The notes beneath the pieces were generated by a model. The model had not been told where the DNA came from. It searched no databases and was given only the letters and a program-made list of their open reading frames with translations. Shown here piece by piece: positions 55,201 through 62,000 of a DNA stretch of 62,000 bases. Position numbers and translations under genes: made by a program. Location of the stretch: the NCBI GenBank assembly GCA_012295275.1, contig CM022665.1:23711946-23773945 (forward strand). The letters are read 5' to 3'. Positions within the stretch are counted from its first letter, which is position 1; every line of letters begins with the position of its first letter. This stretch comes from Chrysomallon squamiferum. Its lineage: Eukaryota; Mollusca; Gastropoda; Neomphalida; Peltospiridae.

Positions 55201-55750
55201 GTGAAATTGCTCATGGAATAGTACATTAATCATCTGATGATACAAATTTATTTTATCAATGTTTTTTAACACTAAGTATTTAAAAAAAACGTTGAATGAA
55301 CACTACCTAAGTAAGCTGAAGGTCATGTTTAAATAAAACAACTAGTTACGTTATTTCAAATAATTGGGAAATAATATAAAAAAATAAAAATAATAACAAT
55401 AAAATGAATAATTATTATAATATCTGTCAGTAAAATTAATTAACGTTACTAACAGTGTGAGTAACAACTTTTATCTCAGTTAATAATTCTCAATATTAAT
55501 ATGTACATATTTTTTTTTTGCAGTGTTTTAATCACGTTACATATTAAATTTAAAAACATACTTGTGTTTTTGCTCTCTGTATGGTGACCAACTCTCTGTT
55601 AGTGTTCTCTTCTGAATTCAACACTGTCACTGCAATCTGAGCCATTTTCCGTATGTCTTTGCTTTGGACATTAGCGTTTACCGGCCCACCTACGAGTCCT
55701 CCCAAACCAAAAACTGTTGGTAAAAACACCAACAAAATTAAAATATTCAT
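39683..55750 (-). CDS. CTSF: Cathepsin F-like cysteine protease with two N-terminal cystatin domains (15 coding exons)
   Basis: Joined exons give 1,755 bp, 584 residues plus TGA, with all 14 introns GT-AG and in frame. Order: signal peptide (about 1-15); cystatin 1 (about 18-105, LVGG at 19-22, QVVSG at 63-67, VW at 93-94); basic linker RKR at 109-111; cystatin 2 (about 115-225, GG at 118-119, QVVAG at 161-165, four Cys at 179, 193, 204, 225); linker; I29 inhibitor propeptide (about 285-345, ERFNAQ-type motif with the last Gln replaced by Asn320); mature C1A protease from about Leu371 (about 214 residues, the usual cathepsin F size). Catalytic residues are Gln389, Cys395, His531 and Asn551. 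Possible N-glycosylation at Asn469 and Asn482 fits lysosomal sorting. The family hydrolyses peptides in lysosomes; the propeptide holds the zymogen inactive. Human cathepsin F has one cystatin-like domain, here there are two. The start was chosen because the next upstream in-frame ATG lies outside the predicted promoter. The gene looks intact. Confidence 0.93.
40223..40256 (+). repeat. (AT)n microsatellite in CTSF intron 14
   Basis: About 34 bp of AT after an A-run. Confidence 0.9.
40490..40548 (-). CDS. CTSF: CTSF exon 14: active-site asparagine
   Basis: 59 bp, residues 541 (split) to 560. [17 protein letters not shown] spans this exon and the next; Asn551 orients the catalytic histidine. 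Donor is GTGAGT. Confidence 0.96.
40679..40809 (+). repeat. (CT)n then (CA)n compound microsatellite in CTSF intron 13
   Basis: CT to about 40,743, mixed CT/CA, then CA to 40,809. On the transcript this is a TG then GA tract about 130-270 nt after the exon 13 donor. Confidence 0.95.
40943..41033 (-). CDS. CTSF: CTSF exon 13: catalytic histidine
   Basis: 91 bp, residues 511-540. [10 protein letters not shown] then [17 protein letters not shown], with His531 as the active-site histidine. Acceptor is ACAG and donor is GTAAGA. Confidence 0.96.
41327..41391 (-). CDS. CTSF: CTSF exon 12
   Basis: 65 bp, residues 489 (split) to 510, with [20 protein letters not shown], the C1A segment ahead of the active-site histidine. 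Donor is GTATGT, phase 0. Confidence 0.94.
41859..41978 (-). CDS. CTSF: CTSF exon 11: [13 protein letters not shown] block
   Basis: 120 bp, residues 449 (split) to 488. Matches the cathepsin F GGLETE..YSY segment. Carries two possible N-glycosylation sites, Asn469-Arg-Thr and Asn482-Ile-Ser. Donor is GTAAAA. This exon uses more G/C-ending codons than its neighbours. Confidence 0.94.
42490..42785 (-). repeat. Degenerate tandem repeat in CTSF intron 10, unit about 78 bp
   Basis: ATAATTGTGTATACATAACA (42616) and ATAACTGTGTATACATAACA (42694) start two units that both contain ATAAAT..TTTT..AAAATACTTTTTAA. Older partial copies with AACAATTAAACAAACATGG and AACAATTCATAACAAACAC lie at about 42,500 and 42,590. 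Confidence 0.6.
42876..42956 (-). CDS. CTSF: CTSF exon 10: LVDCD and GCGGG block
   Basis: 81 bp, residues 422 (split) to 448. [20 protein letters not shown] is the conserved C1A block with the disulfide cysteines and the glycine-rich S2/S3 region. Donor is GTGAAA. Confidence 0.95.
45452..45548 (-). CDS. CTSF: CTSF exon 9: catalytic cysteine
   Basis: 97 bp, residues 390-421. [10 protein letters not shown] contains Cys395, the nucleophile, and SLSEQ begins the next conserved block. Acceptor is TGTAG and donor is GTAAAA. Confidence 0.97.
45857..46008 (-). CDS. CTSF: CTSF exon 8: end of propeptide and mature N-terminus
   Basis: 152 bp, residues 339 (split) to 389. LPKAFDWRD (371-379) is the typical start of the mature papain-like domain, and VTPVKNQ ends with Gln389, the oxyanion-hole residue. 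Donor is GTTAGT. Confidence 0.95.
46330..46443 (-). CDS. CTSF: CTSF exon 7: I29 propeptide helix
   Basis: 114 bp, residues 301 (split) to 338. Carries Glu301, Arg305, Phe309, Asn312 and Ala316 of the ERFNAQ motif, with Asn320 in place of the final Gln, then [10 protein letters not shown] (328-338 region), the GNFD-like segment of cathepsin propeptides. Donor is GTAAAA. Confidence 0.92.
46964..47182 (+). repeat. Degenerate AGT (ACT on the transcript) array in CTSF intron 6
   Basis: Starts about 20 bp downstream of the exon 6 donor, in the gene's sense direction, and reads as ACT/TGCT-type triplets in the transcript. The Thr-rich extension of the exon 6 frame across it is intronic, because a correct donor and the next exon fit only if it is spliced out. 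Confidence 0.8.
47202..47415 (-). CDS. CTSF: CTSF exon 6: linker and start of I29 propeptide
   Basis: 214 bp, residues 230-300 plus one base. A proline-rich, low-complexity linker (230-282) leads into [16 protein letters not shown] (285-300), the first helix of the I29 inhibitor domain. Donor is GTATTT, phase 1. A degenerate ACT-type array begins about 20 bp inside the following intron. Confidence 0.9.
48115..48290 (-). mobile_element. Diverged SINE copy in CTSF intron 5
   Basis: A GC-richer island inside a very AT-rich intron. AAGCTTGCTGCCACTATAGC (about 48,129) and GCCTCTGATAAACTAGTCACTG (about 48,174) resemble the reverse complement of the same SINE body. It lies in the sense direction of the host gene. 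More diverged than the other copies. Confidence 0.35.
48400..48470 (+). repeat. (ATT)n microsatellite in CTSF intron 5
   Basis: GTTATT then ATT repeat, about 70 bp. Confidence 0.93.
51624..51710 (-). CDS. CTSF: CTSF exon 5: cystatin 2 C-terminal hairpin
   Basis: 87 bp, residues 201-229. Cys204 and Cys225 form the second cystatin disulfide pair and AW (212-213) sits at the PW position. Donor is GTAATT, phase 0. The 4.2-kb intron that follows separates the inhibitor module from the protease module. Confidence 0.9.
51840..51878 (+). repeat. (GT)n microsatellite in CTSF intron 4
   Basis: About 38 bp, uninterrupted. Confidence 0.95.
52057..52173 (-). CDS. CTSF: CTSF exon 4: cystatin 2 core
   Basis: 117 bp, residues 162-200 ([10 protein letters not shown]...). 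It completes QVVAG at the same intron position as the exon 1/2 junction in cystatin 1, evidence that the two domains arose by duplication. It contains Cys179 and Cys193, the first disulfide pair, which cystatin 1 lacks. Donor is GTTAGT. Confidence 0.92.
52547..52786 (-). CDS. CTSF: CTSF exon 3: end of cystatin 1, basic linker, start of cystatin 2
   Basis: 240 bp, residues 82-161. Cys85 and Cys105 are 20 residues apart, the spacing of the C-terminal cystatin disulfide, with VW where PW is usual. The linker ASRKRQ (107-112) is a possible dibasic cleavage site. Cystatin 2 then opens with LGG (117-119) and [10 protein letters not shown] (128-137), and the exon ends on the Gln of QVVAG. Donor is GTATTA. 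Confidence 0.92.
53262..53315 (-). CDS. CTSF: CTSF exon 2: cystatin 1 core
   Basis: 54 bp, residues 64-81 ([10 protein letters not shown]...), completing the QVVSG first hairpin loop and the following strand. Acceptor is ACAG and donor is GTAAGT; phase 0 on both sides. It is too short to stand out as an open frame and was found by splicing in frame from exon 1. Confidence 0.9.
53316..55561 (-). other. CTSF intron 1 (2.2 kb)
   Basis: Phase-0 intron inside the QVVSG codons of cystatin 1. Unique AT-rich sequence, no recognisable element. Confidence 0.8.
55562..55750 (-). CDS. CTSF: CTSF exon 1: signal peptide and first half of cystatin 1
   Basis: Encodes residues 1-63. A short hydrophobic signal peptide ([10 protein letters not shown]...) is followed by LVGGP, the N-terminal inhibitory segment of cystatins, and the exon ends on the Gln codon of QVVSG. 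The donor is GTATGT at 55561-55556, phase 0. The ATG has A at -3. The exon itself keeps several CpGs, unlike the exons further downstream. Confidence 0.9.
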
Positions 55751-55806
55751 CTTTCCTCTTGTTAGTACCAACTGTTTGGCAAATGAAACACGGAAGCTAC
55801 TCCATT

Positions 55807-55814
55807 TATTTATA
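55807..55814 (-). promoter_or_regulatory. TATA box of CTSF
   Basis: TATAAATA on the minus strand, 57-64 bp before the ATG. A start site about 30 bp downstream would fall near 55784, giving a 5' UTR of only about 30 nt. An ETS-like CGGAAG reads on the plus strand at 55790-55796. Confidence 0.6.
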
Positions 55815-55846
55815 GTCGATTTCGCATGACCCACAATAATAATAAA

Positions 55847-55857
55847 CCAATGATTGG
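55847..55857 (-). promoter_or_regulatory. Paired CCAAT (NF-Y-like) boxes of CTSF
   Basis: CCAAT on the plus strand (55847-55851) and CCAAT on the minus strand (55853-55857) lie back to back, about 65-70 bp upstream of the predicted start site, the usual NF-Y distance. Confidence 0.55.
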
Positions 55858-55876
55858 ATAAGCGCAAATATGGTGA

Positions 55877-55888
55877 CGCGCATGCGCA
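55877..55888. promoter_or_regulatory. NRF1-type palindrome upstream of CTSF
   Basis: CGCGCATGCGCA matches the NRF1 consensus YGCGCAYGCGCR at every position. It lies about 130 bp before the ATG and about 95-105 bp before the predicted start site, in a local CpG-rich patch that contrasts with the CpG-poor gene body. Confidence 0.6.
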
Positions 55889-55899
55889 TTTCTTTCGAT

Positions 55900-56473
55900 T
55901 GCGTTATTGTCTTATCTTAACTACAGGTTGGGTTTAAAGATAAAAAAAACAACAACTACAGGTTGGGTTCAAACACGATTTTGGTGTCTCTTGATCTGAT
56001 ATAGAGCTTATATTATATAGGGAACACAGAGAAAAAAAATAGTGCCTCGATATGAAATCACAGTAGTTTACAGGAGTAGAATACACTTAACATTCAGAAA
56101 AATATGACAATGTTAGAATTTTTAATCCTCCACAAAATACCAAATCATCAGAAGTGTTCTACATGATAATAATATTATTTAAATAAATATCAGTATTGTG
56201 CGCAAATGTCTAGAATCTTGCTTGAATTATCAGTGATGAAATAACAGTAAATGAAAGTATAGAAGATTTAAATCTATTAGCTATCAGAGATGCCAACTTA
56301 ACTCAAGTGTAATGCTTTTTCTGAGTACTGTTGTCAACGAATTACCCTTTTTGTCATGAAAGGAATAATCCTCCAACGAAAGTTTGGAGAGCGTCTTCTA
56401 TTGTTTGTTTTAAATCTTAGGAACGTGTATGTCTTTATTTTTCTCATTTTATCGTTTAAATAGCTGTTATTTA

Positions 56474-56505
<32 letters not shown>

Positions 56506-57150
56506 TTATTATTTGTAATGATCATTACTATTTGCATTGGCCATTTTGAGAAAATGACTACACTGATCTTAAAAATTAAATATCAGCCAAGTGCAGAGAA
56601 GTATTTTACGCTTTAATGTCTACAAAGTAAAATACATGCGCCAGTAACAAATGCATTTCTCACTATCATAAAATCGCTATAATTTTTCCTATGTTATTAA
56701 TCGTTAAATATATATATGAAAAACAAAATGAAAAAAAAAAAAACACTGCTTTTCATAAAATCATACACAATAGTTTAAAAATGCACAGACTTCAAGCATT
56801 TAACATGTAGATGCTGCCAGTGTATTACATATTCGGAAAAAAGCTTTTTCCATTCATTTCCTTCAACTTGATTAATTTTTATTTTTTTGTGTCAGGAGAA
56901 TTTTTATTTTTATTTAATTACTTTTTTTTAAATGAAAACCTGTACAATAATTCACAGACTCATAAGAAGATGATACGCTGTCATGTTTGCGTGAAATGGC
57001 ACAATTCTTAGCAAAAACTAAAATAAAATTGAAAAAATCGCTTGGATCAAAACAAAGACAAACAGTGCATAGGAAAGAGGAAAAGTTGCTATTTATTGTG
57101 GTACACATTACGTGCTCCTTGTATCAAAAACAGTATTTGTCCCGAACTGA
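55900..57150. other. Upstream flank of CTSF, nothing recognised
   Basis: A short direct repeat, ACTACAGGTTGGGTT, occurs at 55,920 and 55,957. No divergent gene seen. Confidence 0.5.
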
Positions 57151-57159
57151 GCAAATCTT

Positions 57160-57421
57160 GCAATTTTCAGCTGATTCAGGTCTTGTCGGCAGCTGCTCAG
57201 CGAGGGCTGCAGTACAAAAGGCGTCGACAATCCTTGCCCCGCGAAGGATTTTAGTCCGGCCCGCCAACTGAACACCTGGACCCCAATTATTACATTAACT
57301 TCTTTTCTTTTTTTCTTTTTTTCCCATAAACCTGCAGGCCAAAGCAGCCTTGTTTCCTAGCATCATTTTTTTGGTGCTCAATACTGAAGAAAAAAGACAG
57401 AGAGAGAGAGAGATCGGTTTT

Positions 57422-57468
<47 letters not shown>

Positions 57469-57540
57469 GTTTGATATCGTGGCCCTCCTCCAAAACACTG
57501 CATAGCTCCCCTCTCTCCAAAAGGTTGCCGACCCCTCCTC
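57160..57540 (-). mobile_element. hAT-like element remnant with terminal-repeat motif
   Basis: On the minus strand at about 57,538-57,520, AGGAGGGGTCGGCAACCTTT matches the common hAT (Charlie-like) terminal inverted repeat start. Near 57,240-57,265 the plus strand reads AGTCCGGCCCGCCAACTG, resembling the subterminal sequence of such elements. No transposase is recognisable; AT and AG microsatellites occupy the middle. Confidence 0.4.
57398..57468 (+). repeat. (AG)n, (GT)n and (AT)n cluster
   Basis: Three short dinucleotide blocks inside the hAT-like remnant. Confidence 0.9.
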
Positions 57541-58290
57541 TATAATATATCAGTCCGGCCTCATATGACAGAAATGGTGGTTGCGAGTCACCAACAAACT
57601 TCATCCTCATGACAGTAGCTGTCTCCTACAAACAGATCTGACTACTGCCAGAGATGAGTGGTTATCATTATTCGGCATGTTTCTCGTAAACACAGCTACC
57701 ACTCTGCGATCATTGCTAAGCTTTACACTGAACTTGTGTGACGTCACACCTCTTTTCATAAAATTTGGTAATTTGTTGATGATTTTTCAGTGAAGAACAA
57801 AACGTACCATCAGTTATTGTTAATATAAGAAAACACGTGGGCTTCATCTGTATAAATAAAAGCGAATGTGTGTTTTTCAGTATTTGCCTATGTTTGCAAA
57901 AATATTCTGACTAAAACGTCTTAAACGACGATGAAGATGACGTTGGTTTTGACACAGCATCCACATCGACGGTGTTCATCACCTGGACCTCGGCCATCCA
58001 AAAACTTTCGTTAATCAGCTTATGTTGATTTAACAACTTAACCTGTTTCGTTAAATGATGTCATTATTATGTCGTTATGCAAATAATACTGTTGCATTCA
58101 ACAAAGACAAAATCTATCTTAATCCTACTCTCACAGTCAGCTCTATGCTAGATGCTGAAGAGGTGATAATGGAAGCATTTTTTTTTTTATGCAAGAATAT
58201 TGTTGCCTTACAGTGATTTCATATTGACTGTGATTGTTATATTTTGAAACTTTTATTGTTTACTTATTAAATTCATTTTTTTTTTCATCA

Positions 58291-58292
<2 letters not shown>

Positions 58293-58344
<52 letters not shown>
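58293..58344 (+). repeat. (ATT)n microsatellite
   Basis: About 52 bp, uninterrupted. Confidence 0.93.
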
Positions 58345-58345
<1 letters not shown>

Positions 58346-59349
58346 CTTAGTCATAGGAATAGCAGGCTCAAATAGTGCGGCTTTTAAGCTTGTATACATT
58401 TAAAAAGTTATATGGGAAGTACAAAGCAAAAGATAAAAATAATTTTCATGATCCTTGCTGTTTAGCAGTTATTATACAGCAGTACCATAGATTAATAATA
58501 TCCTTGAATATAGGTGTAAGGGAGATAATTAGGTTTCAACTATGAAAACCAAAGCGTTTGAAATAATCTAATCATAACTTATTATAAATCATCTAGTACA
58601 CAGACAGGGAAAATAGGCAAGTGTTACGAATTTTTGTTTTATTGCTGGTTCAGATTTTTTTTAAATAACCCAGTATCATATCGACCAATGTTCCTTTATC
58701 ATTTACAAGTATTTGTACGCGTGACAGGCAGTCCACTAAGCAAGTGAAAAGGAAATTTGATAGTTGGTTTTTAACGAAATGAGGCCAGTGGAGCCTTATT
58801 TTAAGGCTTAATACTGTCGCATTATTTTATTATTTATTTTATTCTTTTTTTTTTTTTCTTTTTTTTTCTCCAGTTTATGTTCATATGTTATGAACTACGT
58901 CTATCACTGTTGCAAGTGTTTTACGGTGTATTTCATCAGTATTCTAGTAGTGTTACTAGTCTTTTAAAAAACAAGGAACATTGCTGACTATAACTGGCGA
59001 TTGTATCACAGGCTGATAATTATGATCAGTAATATAAATATGAGAATGAAAAATTGGTTGATCTGACATGCAGAACTGAACTTAGAATAGTTAATTTTTG
59101 TTTTCTTTTTTAAAGTAGCATAAAAAATAAGAAGAACAAGAACAAATAAAATTATAGCAAAATACTGAGGATAGACCTAAACTGCAAGATAACTGAAGAA
59201 GACGTTGAAAACCAAAATCTGGTTATCCACACTTAAGAGGTCTGATCGACCGACCCAGCTATCTAAAGCGTGTACGTTGATACTTGATTATTGACAATAA
59301 CAATCAAGACTATAATTAATTATTTATGTGCTGAACTTGCTAGCCCATT

Positions 59350-59396
<47 letters not shown>

Positions 59397-59408
59397 TAAT
59401 ACATAAAT

Positions 59409-59587
59409 AAATAATTTTTCCAAAAATAAAATAATTTCAGTAATACACGATAGACTGCTATCCTACGAACAAAATCCATTTTAATTGTGAACTTGATTAC
59501 CAAAATAATAATTAAAATGGATTTTAACCATAGGATAACAGTCTATCGTGTATCAATGAAATTATTTTATTTTAGGAAAAATTATTT
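59409..59587. mobile_element. Foldback element (MITE-like) with about 78-bp inverted arms
   Basis: The left arm (59409-59486) and right arm (59510-59587) are near-perfect reverse complements, including CACGATAGACTG / CAGTCTATCGTG, around a loop of about 23 bp. AAT repeats outside the left arm and ATTT repeats outside the right arm extend the pairing. Confidence 0.75.
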
Positions 59588-59917
59588 ATTTATTTATTTA
59601 TTTATTATTATTAAAAATGCAAATATAAATATATGCATACATCTTAATACACATATAAATACTGATTTACAGTGAACGGACGATATCCACTTTACAGTCA
59701 TCACCGACAGACGTAAAATGTCAAACCACGTTTAAGATAATTTTAAAGCAAAATTATTAACTATAAATATTTTACTTGAAACACGGTGCACATTACGAAA
59801 AATAAATTTTATTGCGCAAAGCCTTCGGGGCTACAAGGTAAATGCGGCCTGTGATTAATTACCTTTCACAAAATTCATCTCAAATAAAAAATAATAAAAA
59901 ATAAAAATAAATAAATA

Positions 59918-59918
<1 letters not shown>

Positions 59919-59957
<39 letters not shown>
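59919..59957 (+). repeat. (AAT)n microsatellite
   Basis: About 39 bp after AAAT repeats. Confidence 0.93.
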
Positions 59958-59960
<3 letters not shown>

Positions 59961-60104
59961 CAATAATAAATAGCGTAAAGATAACAAAGAAGAAAAAAGA
60001 AAGAAAGAATGAAGGAAAGAAATTTGTCATAATGATGATATGAGGAAACCACTGTTGACAGTTTATGGATTATCTTAATTTCTAGCAGTAAAGAATATTT
60101 TATC

Positions 60105-60195
60105 TCTATCCTCCCTATGTCAGGAACGAGAAGTAACTCAAGTGATCCAGCGGAAAGGATGGATCCTGCGACCAACCACTCTACGAAAACTCGCA
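60105..60195 (-). mobile_element. Molluscan-type SINE remnant (head)
   Basis: On the minus strand, AGTGGTTGGTCGCAGGATCC (about 60,165) and TACTTCTCGTTCCTGACAT (about 60,130) match the tRNA-derived head and start of the body of the same family. Truncated soon after. Confidence 0.5.
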
Positions 60196-60199
60196 AACG

Positions 60200-62000
60200 C
60201 CTTTCATTATTTTATATAATAACATACGAAACATAGAAATGAGATTTAGAAAATCACTGCAAAGTAGCCTTATCAGTTAAATTCTCTTTTATTTTTGTTA
60301 TTTTGTTGTTGTTGTTTGTTTGTTTTGGTTTTTTCACCTTCCTATTTATATAATGATATCACAATAAAATGTGAAATATCAGTCTCTATACACCCTTACT
60401 AAATTGTTATATTACTATTGAACTTTATTTTTAACAAAGGTTGATCGTATCTAATAACTATTAAGAAATCATTTGAAAGTGCACAGAATGTATTCAGGCA
60501 ATTTATTCGTATCAACAAAAGTAGACCGTAACATTTAGCTTTTAACTACCTCGTCAGTCATGACGACAGCATGCACTCAAGTTGTGACAACAGACGAAAT
60601 GTCTTAGGGTAAGGTACTGTCTGCAGTTTTAAAGACATCATCTTTGGGCGCACATTCGTCAGAGATGAGTCTGGTGATATTTATTTAAACTGCTCAATAA
60701 GGGTAAAATGAAGTATTTCGTCACACTAACACACACAGACAAAGTAAATGTTTTAGAAATGTCTGTAATTTTATTGCTGTTGTAATAGTGCCATGCATGT
60801 TTATTATGATGGTGGAGCTACAGCTGTTGTAGAAAAGAGCATCAAATGAGTTATAGCGTACAAACCAGAGATGGATGCACGTGTATATGTATGTGTGGTT
60901 AGGTGCATGTATCTGTGTGTCTATGCATGCAAGTATGTCAATATGTGCGAATTAATGTATCACTGGCCTTAAGTGCGTTAAACCTTTGTAATTCGTTTCC
61001 TTTTCATTAGTTAATTATATTTTAAATAGCCTGTGAGCGAAGAAAACAAATTAAGTCTGAGTTCATATTAACATTCACGACAGTGTAGAAATCTGATACT
61101 ACCAAAACCTGTAAACCTTCTTTTGATTTATAGTTTAATATGATGAACTGACATAACAAACTGCAATCCTGTTTACATCGATAGTAATTAGGTTGGTGTC
61201 AAAATACAGAAACATGTTTATGAATATTTCGTTGTCAGGACTTGCTATATTACTGTACAATTACAAACAATTTATTTATTTTATTTTATTTTATTTTATT
61301 TTATTTTATTTTATTTTATTTTATTTTATTTTATTTATTCGCTTGCTTGCTTGCTTGCTTACTCGTTTGTTCGTTTGTTTCTTTATTACCTTTATTTATT
61401 TTTATATTTTTTTATGTATATGTGGCAAGGTATTACATAATATCATTTTCATTATTTATTTCATTAACTCTATTTTTAAATAATAAGAAAATTACTGAAG
61501 AAAAATAATTTTTGAAATAGAATAATACCAATTTTCATTTTTAGGGCTTATAAAAGCTTAAAAAAAATTTTAAAAAAATAAGGTACATGTAGTCGGAAAA
61601 GTAGTTTAGAAAATAATCCTGACGTGGTAACAGTTTCTTGTGTACGTAACATCTGATTATTATTATTTTATTTATTATTATTATATACTGTATTATTTAT
61701 TTATTTATAAACAGTATTAACTACAGCTGTTGTGATTTGTTTAGTTATGATCTTTATCTAACAAAAAATTTTTTTTTTTTAAAAAAATGAAATACGTGCA
61801 GTTATTTATATATCAATATGTACAATCTGTTTAATACATATTTAAATGAGATTAACATTTCTGATATTAAACATTTTACTAAACTAAATCTAAAACATAG
61901 AAATATTTTCATATAATTGTTAAATACTGACTTAAACCAGTAAATGGTTATGTCTTAATGAACACAATATTGAATGAAATACGTAAACTGCTAATAAAAA
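60200..62000. other. Intergenic, no gene recognised
   Basis: AT-rich sequence with a TG-rich patch at 60,885-60,945 and the pentanucleotide repeat listed. No open frame with motifs. Confidence 0.5.
61271..61362 (+). repeat. (TTTTA)n then (GCTT)n microsatellite
   Basis: About 13 pentanucleotide units to 61,336, then GCTT units. Confidence 0.95.

Noticed and set aside
55751-55867. Upstream in-frame ATG that would lengthen the cathepsin F protein by 39 residues
   Set aside because: The extension would cover the TATA and CCAAT boxes and destroy the signal peptide position; the inner Met gives a proper signal sequence.
56987-57271. 94-codon plus-strand frame considered as an hAT transposase piece
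   Set aside because: I could not find any transposase motif in it; only the terminal-repeat motif supports an hAT origin.
1-62000. CRISPR arrays, bacterial operons, phage genes or rRNA
   Set aside because: The window is clearly nuclear animal DNA; its direct repeats are microsatellites or degenerate minisatellites without spacers of constant length.

Overview
The window is nuclear DNA from an animal, most likely a mollusc and plausibly a gastropod. It is AT-rich and very dense in microsatellites, poly-T/poly-A runs and degenerate tandem repeats, and it has no bacterial-style operons. The only complete gene has 15 exons joined by canonical GT-AG introns. The molluscan guess rests on three things: a cathepsin F that carries two cystatin domains, a membrane-type globin exon, and scattered remnants of a tRNA-derived SINE whose wording I recall from mollusc genomes (from memory, not searched).

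Layout. 1-15.5 kb: no recognised gene; simple repeats, a diverged 245-bp tandem duplication (11.7-12.2 kb) and a SINE remnant (about 5.3-5.5 kb). 15.6-16.4 kb, minus strand: first coding exon of a globin with a myristoylation/palmitoylation-type N-terminus; a possible TATA box and a perfect match to the CTCF core motif lie upstream. No later globin exon was found. 18.2-18.9 kb, minus strand: dead 3' end of a LINE (C-terminal reverse transcriptase region and tail). 19-37 kb: intergenic, with minisatellites at 24.7, 27.1 and 30.1 kb, long degenerate AGT arrays at 27.9 and 30.6-31.3 kb, hairpins at 32.1 and 35.9 kb, and a SINE at 35.6 kb. 37.0-55.9 kb, minus strand: the cathepsin F-like gene. Its coding sequence is 1,755 bp (584 residues plus stop), and every exon junction stays in frame. 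56-62 kb: upstream flank with an hAT-like terminal repeat remnant, a long foldback element and another SINE piece.

How the cathepsin gene works as a unit. The predicted product enters the secretory/lysosomal route by a signal peptide. Two cystatin-like inhibitor domains come first, then a linker, an I29 propeptide and a papain-family (C1A) protease domain with Gln389, Cys395, His531 and Asn551 in place. Its promoter is readable: an NRF1 palindrome, paired CCAAT boxes and a TATA box within about 140 bp of the start codon. The whole transcription unit is strongly depleted in CpG compared with both flanks, as expected for an invertebrate gene methylated over its body in the germ line.

Limits. 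Exon boundaries were read by eye from open frames, splice signals and family motifs, with no transcript evidence. The 3' end of the mRNA is uncertain. Repeat family names rest on recognition, not alignment.
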